Source of the DNA: Nostoc piscinale CENA21
GTDB taxonomy: Bacteria > Cyanobacteriota > Cyanobacteriia > Cyanobacteriales > Nostocaceae
Reading direction: 5' to 3'
DNA: 64,000 bases
Assembly (NCBI RefSeq): GCF_001298445.1
Contig: NZ_CP012036.1
Span: forward strand, 124,001 to 188,000
Part shown: in pieces, positions 18,207 through 25,808 of the stretch
Layout of the letters: each line of letters begins with the position of its first letter
How positions within the stretch are numbered: the stretch's first letter is position 1
Program-made: the position numbers and the translations under genes
Notes under the pieces: generated by a model
The model's input: the letters and a program-made list of their open reading frames with translations, nothing else
Database searches by the model: none
What the model was told of the DNA's origin: nothing

Positions 18207-18339
18207 AAACATATCTCTACTTTGTCTCCCTTGTCTTCCTTGTCTCTTGTGTTCATTTCTTAAATAGGACTGCTATATATACCTAGCTTTGTATCTGAAG
18301 AGAAGTATTCTTCCTACTCCTAGCCTACACAAATTGAGT

Positions 18340-18948
18340 TTATTTTTGGTTTTGAGGCCAGCGCCAGTTATAGCGGTTCCAATCATAAATGCCTTGAATT
18401 TCAAATTCGGAACCGTTATAAAAGCGAATAATGCAATTTAGAGAAGAGTTGTTAGTATCGCTGATTTCATCGATATAAACTACAGTGCAGAGAAACCATT
18501 CTCGTTTACAAGGGCCATTGTCTTGTACCCATTCCCAGAGAGCGTTGGAAACTTCGATGCGATCGCCTACTCTTAACTTGAGTGCATCTTCAAAATCAGC
18601 ATATTTATCAAAATGATATGATTCGACTCGATTCAACCATTGCAAACCATAGCGATCGCGGATGAATTGGACTGCGCCTGAGTCTTGGTTATGCAGCCAA
18701 TCATTGAGTAGTTGCACTTTCCATGTGCGGTTTTGTTGTTCTTCTGTTTTGACAAACTTTAAAAATGCTAACAGTTCTTGGGAATCTAATTCGTCTAAAG
18801 GGTTAGCAATATCGTATGTGGAATCTTGAGAAATTTGCTTGACTACTTGCAGTAATATCTGTTTCTGCGTTTCAGAGAGAGGACAGCTGGCTACATCACA
18901 ACGCTTAAAGGCTGTTTGCAATGCTGTTTTAATCTCATCTGGGGTCAT
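18340..18948 (-). CDS. conserved hypothetical protein
   Basis: A 202-aa soluble protein. The first about 60 residues are helical (MTPDEIKTALQTAFKRCD ... TQKQILLQVVKQ). The middle holds RDRYGLQWLNRVESYHFDKYADFEDALKLRVGDRIEVSNALWEWVQD, and the end is strand-rich with many aromatic residues (CIIRFYNGSEFEIQGIYDWNRYNWRWP). No catalytic signature is visible. The GDRIEVS and FLCTVVYID strands could form a small SH3- or Tudor-like barrel (inference). It is probably a cyanobacterial family of unknown function. It is monocistronic. Confidence 0.55.
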   Translation of the reverse strand: MTPDEIKTALQTAFKRCDVASCPLSETQKQILLQVVKQISQDSTYDIANPLDELDSQELLAFLKFVKTEEQQNRTWKVQLLNDWLHNQDSGAVQFIRDRYGLQWLNRVESYHFDKYADFEDALKLRVGDRIEVSNALWEWVQDNGPCKREWFLCTVVYIDEISDTNNSSLNCIIRFYNGSEFEIQGIYDWNRYNWRWPQNQK

Positions 18949-19105
18949 AGGTCGTCAAGAACAACTTAGGGGTTATGTCTCTAATTATTACAAAATCCCT
19001 AGTTAGACAGTAAACGGCAATAGTATTATTTCCTATTGCCTATTGAACTTATTTAATTTTGCGTTCTCTTGTCGCCGAGATGCGATCGCCAAAAATTAAT
19101 TTTCA

Positions 19106-19759
19106 CTAATTGGTTTGCAAAGCTTTGTTAGCTATCTCAATGACTTCTTTGGCAGCTTTCTCTTTCCGTTCGCTGTAGCGATCAGTGAGATAATCTACCT
19201 TATCTCGCAACAACAAAGTAAACTTATAAAGTTCTTCCATCACATCCACAACGCGATCGCGGTAGGGTGAATCTTTCATGGTGCCGTCTTCGTTAAACTC
19301 TTGATAGGCTTTCGCTACTGATGATTGATTGGGAATCGTAAACATCCGCATCCATCGCCCCAAAATTCTCAATGTATTCACAGCGTTGAAAGACTGAGAA
19401 CCACCGCTTACCTGCATCACCGCCAAAGTTCTGCCTTGGGTTGGACGAACTGCACCCATACTTAAGGGAATCCAATCTATTTGATTTTTAATAATCCCAG
19501 AAATTTGACCGTGTAACTCTGGACTAGACCAAACTTGCCCTTCTGACCACAAACTTAATTCCCGCAATTCCTGAACCTTGGGATGGGTGTCAGGTACACT
19601 ACCGTAAATTGGGAGTTCTCTGGGGTCGAAAAACTTCACCTCTGCACCAAATTCTGTAATGATGCGTGCTGCTTCTTCTGCTAACAGGCGACTGTAGGAG
19701 CGATCACGCAAAGAACCATACAAAAACAAAATTCTGGGGGGATGGTCGAATGTTGTCAT
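19106..19759 (-). CDS. arsH: arsenical resistance protein ArsH
   Basis: A flavodoxin-like NADPH:FMN oxidoreductase of 217 aa. The FMN phosphate loop GSLRDRSYS lies near residue 13, FFDPRELPIYG follows, and QVWSSPELHGQISGIIKNQIDW and SGGSQSFNAVNTLRILGRWMRMF are ArsH hallmarks. ArsH oxidises trivalent methyl/aryl arsenicals and also reduces quinones, azo dyes and Cr(VI) in studied homologues. It lies in an operon-like run with acr3 and arsC on the same strand, the same B-H-C gene content as Synechocystis arsBHC but in a different order. The start is taken at the ATG at 19759; an upstream GTG (19774) adds five residues. The 115-base gap to arsC contains heptad repeats, so it might also have its own promoter. 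Confidence 0.92.
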   Translation of the reverse strand: MTTFDHPPRILFLYGSLRDRSYSRLLAEEAARIITEFGAEVKFFDPRELPIYGSVPDTHPKVQELRELSLWSEGQVWSSPELHGQISGIIKNQIDWIPLSMGAVRPTQGRTLAVMQVSGGSQSFNAVNTLRILGRWMRMFTIPNQSSVAKAYQEFNEDGTMKDSPYRDRVVDVMEELYKFTLLLRDKVDYLTDRYSERKEKAAKEVIEIANKALQTN

Positions 19760-19797
19760 ATAACGTAGTTGCACAAAATTAAATTCATTCGTGGAGG

Positions 19798-19832
19798 TAG
19801 GGAAGAGGGAACAGGGAACGGGGAACAGGAAA
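19798..19832. repeat. GGGAACA-type heptad repeats
   Basis: Successive units GGGAAGA, GGGAACA, GGGAACG, GGGAACA between arsC and arsH, of the same family as those at 8276. Confidence 0.7.
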
Positions 19833-19874
19833 AGAATATGTGTAAGTATTTATTCATATCTGAAATCAATAAGT

Positions 19875-20273
19875 TTATGCTTGATTCACAGATGCAATTA
19901 ATTGAACTACTCGTTCTTTAATTTCATCGCGCACTCTGGGGAAAATTTCTGGCTGTTCTGCTGGATCATCCAATTGCCAATCTTCAAATACTTCGCGCAC
20001 CACCCACTCCGGTGGTAAATTCACACCACAACCGCACAGAGAAATCACTACATCAAAATCTGCGGCTTGAAAATCACTTAGGGGTTTGGAATGCTGATCA
20101 GTAATATCAATCCCAATTTCTTGCATCGCTGCGATCGCTTCTGGCCTCACCTGACTCGCCTCTAACCCCGAACTAGTTACGACAATTTTTCCTTGTCCCA
20201 GAATTTTTGCAAAGCCTTCCGCCATTTGCGAACGAGCAGAATTCTTTTTACAGACAAACATGACACGTTTCAT
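19875..20273 (-). CDS. arsC: arsenate reductase, low-molecular-weight phosphatase type
   Basis: A 132-aa enzyme that reduces arsenate to arsenite. The phosphate-binding loop is C8-KKNSA-R14-S, a C-x5-R signature, and the redox pair is C80-G-C82 (SLCGCG). The DPAEQPE segment with its general-acid Asp follows. The positions Cys8, Cys80 and Cys82 are the same as the essential residues of the Synechocystis enzyme, a hybrid that uses glutathione and glutaredoxin although its fold is of the thioredoxin-linked type (established knowledge, from memory). Length is typical. It is downstream of acr3 by 34 bases, so the arsenite product can be exported by its operon partner. Confidence 0.93.
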   Translation of the reverse strand: MKRVMFVCKKNSARSQMAEGFAKILGQGKIVVTSSGLEASQVRPEAIAAMQEIGIDITDQHSKPLSDFQAADFDVVISLCGCGVNLPPEWVVREVFEDWQLDDPAEQPEIFPRVRDEIKERVVQLIASVNQA

Positions 20274-20307
20274 AAATCAATTCCTTTGTTTGTGACGATA
20301 GTTGTAA

Positions 20308-21459
20308 TTATTTGCAGTTACCAAAACAACGCGGATCTAGCAAGGTTGCTTTCTCTGGTTCTCTCGGAAACCAACTTGCTGTGCGTTTACAAAACTCAAC
20401 CAGCATTAACATGACTGGCACTTCAATTAAAACCCCCACCACCGTAGCCAGTGCGGCACCAGAACTTAAGCCAAATAAAATCACAGCCGTGGCGATCGCT
20501 ACTTCAAAATGATTACTCGCTCCAATTAATGCTGCTGGTGCGGCATCTTCGTAAGCTAAATTCAGCTTTAATGCTGCTACATAACTAATTAAAAAGATGA
20601 AATTAGTTTGAATAAACAGTGGTACAGCAATTAACAAAATATGCAAGGGATTATTCACAATTAATTCACCCTTGAAGGCAAACAGCAGTACCAAAGTTAA
20701 TAGCAAAGCCGTAATTGCTACGGGAGTCAAATAATTAAGAAATCGTCTTTCAAACCAATCTTTACCTTTATATTTAAAAATCCAGTAACGGCTGTACATT
20801 CCTGCTATTAGCGGTAAACCCACGTAAATTAGTACCGACAAAACAATAGTTTCCCAAGGTACAGTTAAATTATTCGCCGCTAGTAACCACCTACCCAAAG
20901 GCGCATATAAAAACAACATTGCCAAAGAATTTACAGCCACCATGATTAAGGTATGTCCCTGGTTGCCGTAAGAAAGATATCCCCACATCAGTACCATTGC
21001 TGTACAAGGCGCAATTCCTAATAAAATCGTGCCGGCAATATAAGAATTAGCCAATGCAACTTCACCACCGCGAATCATTTCAGTTCCGGTAATCAAAGGA
21101 CGAAATAGCCATCCTAAGAAAAACTGAGCAAATACTACCATCGTGAAAGGTTTAATTAACCAATTCACTACCAAGGTGAGAATCACTGGTTTGGGAGCGC
21201 GGATAGCATTTGTCGCTTTAGTGAAGTCAATCTTCACCATGATGGGATACATCATGAAAAACAAACATATTGCAATGGGAATAGACACTTGATATACACT
21301 CATGGCATCAAGAGCTACTGCCACTCCTGGAAATAATCGACCTAAAACAATTCCGCCAAAAATACACAAAAATACCCAAACAGTGAGGTATTTTTCAAAA
21401 AAGCTGAGATTGCTTCCTGCTTGTATCTGAGTTGTACTAGCTTGCGAATTATGACTCAT
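20308..21459 (-). CDS. acr3: ACR3-family arsenite efflux transporter
   Basis: A 383-aa inner-membrane carrier with about ten membrane spans. It exports arsenite using the proton gradient. Landmarks are the conserved Cys in the fourth span (GIAPCTAMVLMWGYLSYG) and the Asn/Glu-containing motif near the ninth span (GASNHFEVAIATAVILFGL). The start is chosen at ATG 21459 because AGGTGA lies 6 bases before it; an in-frame GTG at 21468 overlaps that ribosome-binding site. It is the first gene of acr3-arsC-arsH. In Synechocystis the homologue is called arsB. No arsR gene is adjacent, so the regulator is probably encoded elsewhere, as in Synechocystis. Confidence 0.93.
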   Translation of the reverse strand: MSHNSQASTTQIQAGSNLSFFEKYLTVWVFLCIFGGIVLGRLFPGVAVALDAMSVYQVSIPIAICLFFMMYPIMVKIDFTKATNAIRAPKPVILTLVVNWLIKPFTMVVFAQFFLGWLFRPLITGTEMIRGGEVALANSYIAGTILLGIAPCTAMVLMWGYLSYGNQGHTLIMVAVNSLAMLFLYAPLGRWLLAANNLTVPWETIVLSVLIYVGLPLIAGMYSRYWIFKYKGKDWFERRFLNYLTPVAITALLLTLVLLFAFKGELIVNNPLHILLIAVPLFIQTNFIFLISYVAALKLNLAYEDAAPAALIGASNHFEVAIATAVILFGLSSGAALATVVGVLIEVPVMLMLVEFCKRTASWFPREPEKATLLDPRCFGNCK

Positions 21460-21534
21460 CAAAATCACCTAAAATCAAACCGCTTAGACTTGGCTGCTTT
21501 CCGTCTGTTGTGGCTAAGTTCATCTATTTCTCAT

Positions 21535-21550
21535 ATCAAATTTTCTTGAT
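21535..21550. promoter_or_regulatory. candidate ArsR operator 1
   Basis: ATCAA-ATTTTC-TTGAT, a perfect inverted repeat with a 6-base spacer, 76 bases upstream of the acr3 start. From memory, ArsR of Synechocystis binds ATCAA-N6-TTGAT sites in front of arsBHC, which this matches exactly. Confidence 0.65.
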
Positions 21551-21587
21551 GTATTAGGTGGATGTCAACTAGAGAATACAAAAATTC

Positions 21588-21604
21588 ATCAAAAAAAAAT
21601 TGAT
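21588..21604. promoter_or_regulatory. candidate ArsR operator 2
   Basis: ATCAA-N7-TTGAT, extended by one base on each side to CATCAA/TTGATG. The 7-base spacer is all A, part of an A9 run. If this run is over-called by one base, as others in the window seem to be, the spacer becomes 6 and equals operator 1. The two sites are centred about 53 bases apart (five helical turns). Confidence 0.55.
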
Positions 21605-21737
21605 GGATACTCCGCAGAATTTAAAGTCTGCAATCTCTTGGTTACGAAATTCAGGTAAGCTGAGGTTAAAAATAGTGCTGAATGTCGAGTTTTTCGGCAC
21701 TAAGTTCACTTAAAGTAATTAATTACCTGTGTGAAAT

Positions 21738-22229
21738 ATGAAAAAACAACACAGTAAAGCATTTTTATGGAATTTCCCAACTTTGGTTATGCAGTACTAC
21801 TCAAAACTGATGCAGCTAATATTTACTGTTTGTCTGTTTGCCCTTCTCTCATGGGTAATCACACCAACAGCCGAGGCTTTAACCCCGATTAAACTATTTG
21901 ACATTTCTTATAAAGATTGTCCCCCAGAACTAGCTCAGGGGGCTGTGACAAGTGGCGGTAGCGCAACGGCGGCTAATTGCTTTATTGTCATAGGTAAAGC
22001 AGAAAATGGCACTTATAAAACCGTCTACGATGCAGATATCTATGGTCGGATATATGATGCTAACAACGACTCAGTTTTACAAAATCGTACCCGCCTGGGT
22101 TCTATTGCCGAAGTTCCACCAGGAATTAGCGATTTTGAACTGAGAATTTCTGTACCAGCAAATCAGCCATTACCTTTAAAGTTAAAGCAATTTAAAGCAT
22201 CGGGATTTAGTAGTCAAGTCCGAAGATGA
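21738..22229 (+). CDS. secreted or lipid-anchored hypothetical protein
   Basis: A 163-aa protein with an N-terminal signal segment (hydrophobic LIFTVCLFALLSWVI, then a probable cut near AEA). The internal Met at residue 18 (MQYYSKLMQ) would give a more usual signal peptide. The mature part of about 115 residues starts LTPIKLFDISYKDCPPE, contains two Cys that could pair (DCPPE and ANCF), and a strand-rich region (TYKTVYDADIYGRIYDANND). No enzyme motif is seen. It looks like a periplasmic or surface protein of unknown function. Its promoter shares the region with the ars operon, on the other strand. Confidence 0.6.
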   Translation: MKKQHSKAFLWNFPTLVMQYYSKLMQLIFTVCLFALLSWVITPTAEALTPIKLFDISYKDCPPELAQGAVTSGGSATAANCFIVIGKAENGTYKTVYDADIYGRIYDANNDSVLQNRTRLGSIAEVPPGISDFELRISVPANQPLPLKLKQFKASGFSSQVRR

Positions 22230-22265
22230 GTGCTGAGTGCTGAGTGATTACAAATTTGAATAAAC

Positions 22266-22289
22266 AGTCTGGGTTAATCAACCCAGACT
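22266..22289. terminator. bidirectional hairpin between convergent genes
   Basis: Perfect 10-bp stem AGTCTGGGTT/AACCCAGACT with loop AATC, between the secreted-protein gene (rightward) and yggT (leftward). Confidence 0.7.
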
Positions 22290-22310
22290 TCAATAACATC
22301 CAGTGGATAG

Positions 22311-22586
22311 TTAGGCAAAAACCTGCAAACCACCTACCAGACTACCTACTACTTGGCCTACTATTTGCAGCAATAAAATCGCCAACATTGGAGAAAGATC
22401 AATGCCGCCCAAGGGTGGGATAATGGAACGGAAGACATTGAGATATGGGTCAGTAATTTGGCTTAAAGCAGAAAAAGGCTGATTATACCAATTGATGGTG
22501 GGGAACCAAGTCAATAAAACTCTAATAAATAGTAGAGCCGTATAAAGCTGTATGAAGGTATTGAGAGTGCTAATCAGTAAAAACAT
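22311..22586 (-). CDS. YggT/Ycf19 family membrane protein
   Basis: A 91-aa membrane protein with two spans (about 3-24 and 63-86) and the family pattern FIRVLLTWFP, then TDPYLNVFRSIIPPLGGIDLSPMLAILLLQ. This is the YggT family, called Ycf19 in plastid genomes. In cyanobacteria and plastids related proteins act in cell or plastid division and membrane organisation (for example nucleoid partition and assembly of cytochrome complexes for CCB-type relatives). The exact role of this copy is not known. Length matches. It lies upstream of nothing else on its strand and is about 170 bases from the next gene. Confidence 0.88.
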   Translation of the reverse strand: MFLLISTLNTFIQLYTALLFIRVLLTWFPTINWYNQPFSALSQITDPYLNVFRSIIPPLGGIDLSPMLAILLLQIVGQVVGSLVGGLQVFA

Positions 22587-22758
22587 GGATTTTCAGGTTT
22601 CCTGCTAAGTTTCACAAGCGGTCTTATAGTAGATTTTAGTTTAGTCGTTGTCATGCTGTCTGCGAATCAGTATCTATTTTGACCACGACTAACATTTACC
22701 GCCGTTGTTGATTAGTCTGAAGGTGGAAACTCAGTTGCAGAAAGCCGTCTACAAATGA

Positions 22759-23103
22759 CTAATCTTGTATTGAGGAACGATCGCCTGCTGTTTGACTAGC
22801 ACTACCATTAACATTGCCCAATTGTTGTCTGACTTCGTCAATTGTGGCATTTAACTGAGCAATTTTATCTTCTAGCGATCGCCTAGCTGATTCCATTTCC
22901 AGATTTCCACTGTCTGAGGCTCTCATCCGTCGTTTTGCTGAGTTTTTTTTCGGCTCTACCGTACCATTGCTCAGTTCGGCTTCTTCTTCTGTTGATTCTA
23001 AATCCAACCGAGAAGTAATAATAGCTCCCAAAACACCACCAACTAAGCCACCAAACAGCGCCCCTGCGAAAAAACCACTAGCAAAACCATCTCGCTGACT
23101 CAT
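22759..23103 (-). CDS. YtxH-like single-span protein
   Basis: A 114-aa protein: a short N-terminus, a glycine/alanine-rich membrane segment (FASGFFAGALFGGLVGGVLGAIITS, about 7-31), then a charged, probably coiled-coil cytoplasmic part (RRSLEDKIAQLNATIDEVRQQLGNV). This layout is that of YtxH/gas-vesicle-like stress proteins found in many cyanobacteria. The function is unknown. It is 77 bases downstream of upp on the same strand and may be cotranscribed. Confidence 0.65.
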   Translation of the reverse strand: MSQRDGFASGFFAGALFGGLVGGVLGAIITSRLDLESTEEEAELSNGTVEPKKNSAKRRMRASDSGNLEMESARRSLEDKIAQLNATIDEVRQQLGNVNGSASQTAGDRSSIQD

Positions 23104-23180
23104 AACTTTACCCGCCTTGAAGCAACCTTACAATCTTGATATTGTGTTAAGCGATTTTCCTTTCCTAGCTGCATAGTAAC

Positions 23181-23831
23181 TTAAGTACCAAAAATGCGAT
23201 CGCCTGCATCGCCTAATCCCGGTACAATAAAACCGCGATCGTTCACTATTTCATCAATAGTTGCAGTGTAAACGATTAAACCTGGATATGCGGCACTTAA
23301 TTTTTGCAATGCTGGCGGAGCTGCAACTACGCTGACAATTCGCGTCAACTCCGGATCAATTCCCCGTTGAGTTAATTCTGCCATAGCCCGCATAATCGAC
23401 CCCCCAGTAGCTAACATTGGGTCTGTAATTAACACCCTAGTTTGCGGGTCAAATTTTTCCGGTAATTTATTCAGATAACACCGAGCTTCCAGCGTTTCTT
23501 CATCACGCACTAAGCCCAAATGATAAATCGAAGCCAAAGGTAACAAAGTTTGCGCCCCTTCTAATAATCCTAAACCTGCCCGCAGAATCGGCACCACTGC
23601 CACAGGTACTTCTGGATTAATAAAAGTTGCTGGACAAGTCTCCAATGGAGTCTGCACCGTTGTCTCTAGCGTCGGTAGCCACTCCCGCGCCGCTTCGTAA
23701 GTTAGCCATCTGCCTAACTCAGTTATGGCACTGCGAAATAATACTGAAGGTGTAGCAGCATCACGGGCGACTGCCAACCAGTGCTTAATTAAAGGATGGG
23801 GTGGAACGTAAACACGCAGCTGTACCGTCAT
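23181..23831 (-). CDS. upp: uracil phosphoribosyltransferase
   Basis: A 216-aa enzyme that makes UMP from uracil and PRPP in pyrimidine salvage. It carries the PRPP-binding loop VLITDPMLATGGSI (about 133-146), VPILRAGLGLLEG near residue 80, and the uracil-binding C-terminus with FIVPGLGDAGDRIFGT. These are diagnostic of the Upp family and the length is right. The minus-strand gene has its own leader in the gap that also carries the candidate small RNA. I see no regulatory attenuator upstream of it. Confidence 0.95.
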   Translation of the reverse strand: MTVQLRVYVPPHPLIKHWLAVARDAATPSVLFRSAITELGRWLTYEAAREWLPTLETTVQTPLETCPATFINPEVPVAVVPILRAGLGLLEGAQTLLPLASIYHLGLVRDEETLEARCYLNKLPEKFDPQTRVLITDPMLATGGSIMRAMAELTQRGIDPELTRIVSVVAAPPALQKLSAAYPGLIVYTATIDEIVNDRGFIVPGLGDAGDRIFGT

Positions 23832-23951
23832 AGGCTGGAAATTGGCACTTTTGATTTTATAGGAACTGAAACCTCATCATACTCTTTCCTGCGTGTAGCT
23901 GGCAGCCAAAATCAACCTCCAAAAATTATTGAAAATCTTTTTCATTAGTAG

Positions 23952-23981
23952 TTGACAGATATTCTCAATCACAGTTATATT
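23952..23981 (+). promoter_or_regulatory. strong sigma-70-type promoter
   Basis: A consensus -35 TTGACA at 23952-23957 and a -10 TATATT at 23976-23981, with 18 bases between. Predicted transcription start is near 23988. It reads towards the terminator hairpin at 24020 and crtH. Confidence 0.65.
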
Positions 23982-23987
23982 ATGAAT

Positions 23988-24058
23988 CAGTGTTCTCCTC
24001 TCTTTAAGGATCGGCAGACGGGATTAGCCAGCGGTAGCAGGCTTGTCCCTCTTTTTTG
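23988..24058 (+). ncRNA. candidate small RNA or crtH leader attenuator
   Basis: A consensus promoter is followed 32 bases after the predicted start by a GC-rich hairpin: GGGA-TT-AGCC at 24020-24029 and GGCT-TG-TCCC at 24040-24049 (a T-T mismatch and one T-G pair), with a 10-base loop. It is followed by TCTTTTTTG and a second T run. Promoter plus terminator 60-70 bases apart with no reading frame is the pattern of a small RNA. Because crtH starts 160 bases further on the same strand, the hairpin could instead be an attenuator in its leader. It does not contain the CU-rich ACUCCUCACAC box I remember for Yfr1, nor the SRP-RNA tetraloop. Confidence 0.5.
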
Positions 24059-24190
24059 TTTTTTGGTCATTGCTCACTTGTTGGGGTTTCAGGTGTAGAA
24101 ACTTAGCCTAGTGCAGATATTAAGTAAAAAGACTAAACTTCCGGAACGGAAATTAGGCTATTTTGTAGTTTGTATTTAGCAATACTAATA

Positions 24191-24223
24191 ACCAATGACA
24201 AAGGACAAATGACCAATGACAAA
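24191..24223. repeat. ATGACAA-type heptad repeats overlapping the crtH start
   Basis: Repeats of the form CCAATGACAAA, GGACAAATGAC, CAATGACAAAT run right into the crtH start codon at 24216. A complementary series (GGTCATTTGTCATTTGTCAA) follows the gene at 25733-25753. Confidence 0.6.
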
Positions 24224-25724
24224 TAAAAATGTTGTGTTTGACGCAATTATCATTGGTTCGGGAATGGGTGGCTTGGTAACAGCAACTCAACTAGCAGCCA
24301 AGGGTGCAAAAGTTTTGGTGCTAGAGCGTTATTTGATTCCCGGTGGTAGTGCCGGCTATTTTGAACAGCATGGTTATCGCTTTGATGTTGGCGCATCCAT
24401 GATTTTTGGCCTGGGAAAAAACGGCACAACTAACTTACTGACTCGCGCCTTAGATGCGGTCAATATGCAAATCGAAACAATACCAGACCCAGTACAAATT
24501 CATTATCATTTACCCGATGGCTTAGACATTAAAGTTGACCGGGTTTATGACAAATTTTTGCAAAATCTTACTGCTTACTTTCCTCAAGAAGCAAGAGGTA
24601 TTCGTCGCTTTTATAACGAATGCTGGGAAGTTTTTAATTGCCTGAACCGTATGGATTTGTTGTCGTTAGAAGAACCTCGGTATCTGATGCGGATGCTCTT
24701 CCAGCATCCTTTAGCGTGTTTTGGGTTACTGAAATATTTACCAAAAAATGTTGGAGATGTCGCGCGGCGCTATATTAAAGACCCCTTATTATTAAAATTC
24801 ATTGATATGGAATGTTATTGCTGGTCAGTAGTCCCAGCGAACATGACACCAATGATTAATGCCGGGATGGTTTTTTCCGATAGACATTATGGCGGTGTTA
24901 ATTACCCTAAAGGCGGAGTAGGCATAATTGCCCAAAAACTAGTAGAAGGTCTAGAAAAACTTGGCGGTCAAATTAAGTATCAAGCGAGAGTAAAAAAAAT
25001 TATCTTAGAACAAGGATGTGCTGTCGGTGTAGAACTCGCTAACGGTCAAATTTATCGAGGTAAACGCATAGTTTCTAATGCTACACGCTGGGATACATTT
25101 GGAAAATTAATTCCTGTAGAGAAAATACCCAATAATGAGAAACTATGGCAACAAAGCTATGAAAAATCCCCTAGCTTTTTGAGTTTGCATATCGGTGTGA
25201 AAAGCTCAGTTTTACCTCAGCACACAGAATGCCATCATATTTTGTTAGAAGATTGGGCAAAAATGACGGCAGCAGAAGGCACGATTTTTGTTTCCATCCC
25301 CACATTACTTGATCCAGATTTAGCACCACCGGGACATCATATCATTCATGCCTTTACACCTCACTGGATTGATGGTTGGTTGGGTTTATCGGCAAACAGA
25401 TATGAAGCCAAAAAAGAAGCAGCCGCTTGGCGAATCATTGACCGACTAGAACAGATTTTTCCGGGGTTAGATGCAGGGTTAGATTATCTATCAGTCGGGA
25501 CACCCCGCAGCCATCGCCGCTTTTTGGGGCGAGAAGATGGGACTTATGGGCCAATTCCCCGACGGAAATTGTGGGGCTTGTTAGGGATGCCTTTCAACCG
25601 CACAGCTATTTCAGGACTTTATTGTGTGGGTGATAGTACCTTTCCTGGTCAGGGTTTAAATGCTGTAGCTTTTTCAGGCTTTGCTTGCGCCCATCGCATC
25701 GCTGTTGATTTGGGAATTGGTTAA
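24216..25724 (+). CDS. crtH: carotene isomerase (prolycopene isomerase)
   Basis: A 502-aa FAD-dependent isomerase that turns poly-cis-lycopene into all-trans-lycopene in carotenoid synthesis. The N-terminal Rossmann dinucleotide site is IIIGSGMGGLVTATQLAAKG (about 11-30), followed by VLERYLIPGGSAGYFEQHGYRFDVGASMI. The C-terminal FAD motif is GLYCVGDSTFPGQGLNAVAFSGFACAHRIA. This combination and length are typical of CrtH/CRTISO. No other carotenoid gene is adjacent. Its start codon falls inside a heptad repeat, and no good Shine-Dalgarno is visible. Confidence 0.93.
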   Translation: MTNKNVVFDAIIIGSGMGGLVTATQLAAKGAKVLVLERYLIPGGSAGYFEQHGYRFDVGASMIFGLGKNGTTNLLTRALDAVNMQIETIPDPVQIHYHLPDGLDIKVDRVYDKFLQNLTAYFPQEARGIRRFYNECWEVFNCLNRMDLLSLEEPRYLMRMLFQHPLACFGLLKYLPKNVGDVARRYIKDPLLLKFIDMECYCWSVVPANMTPMINAGMVFSDRHYGGVNYPKGGVGIIAQKLVEGLEKLGGQIKYQARVKKIILEQGCAVGVELANGQIYRGKRIVSNATRWDTFGKLIPVEKIPNNEKLWQQSYEKSPSFLSLHIGVKSSVLPQHTECHHILLEDWAKMTAAEGTIFVSIPTLLDPDLAPPGHHIIHAFTPHWIDGWLGLSANRYEAKKEAAAWRIIDRLEQIFPGLDAGLDYLSVGTPRSHRRFLGREDGTYGPIPRRKLWGLLGMPFNRTAISGLYCVGDSTFPGQGLNAVAFSGFACAHRIAVDLGIG

Positions 25725-25760
25725 TGGTTATTGGTCATTTGTCATTTGTCAATTCACCTG
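25725..25760. repeat. heptad repeats downstream of crtH
   Basis: GGTCATT, TGTCATT, TGTCAAT units, complementary to the repeats in front of crtH. Confidence 0.6.
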
Positions 25761-25808
25761 TAACTTGTCACCTGTTCCCTCTAACCTGCTATACTCAGCA
25801 CTTTCCAC

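Noticed and set aside
17951..18256. 101-codon frame on the minus strand
   Set aside because: It is the GC-rich dispersed repeat read through; no protein family.
23988..24058. Identification of the small RNA as Yfr1, 6S or SRP RNA
   Set aside because: The CU-rich box of Yfr1, the long 6S rod and the SRP tetraloop are all absent.
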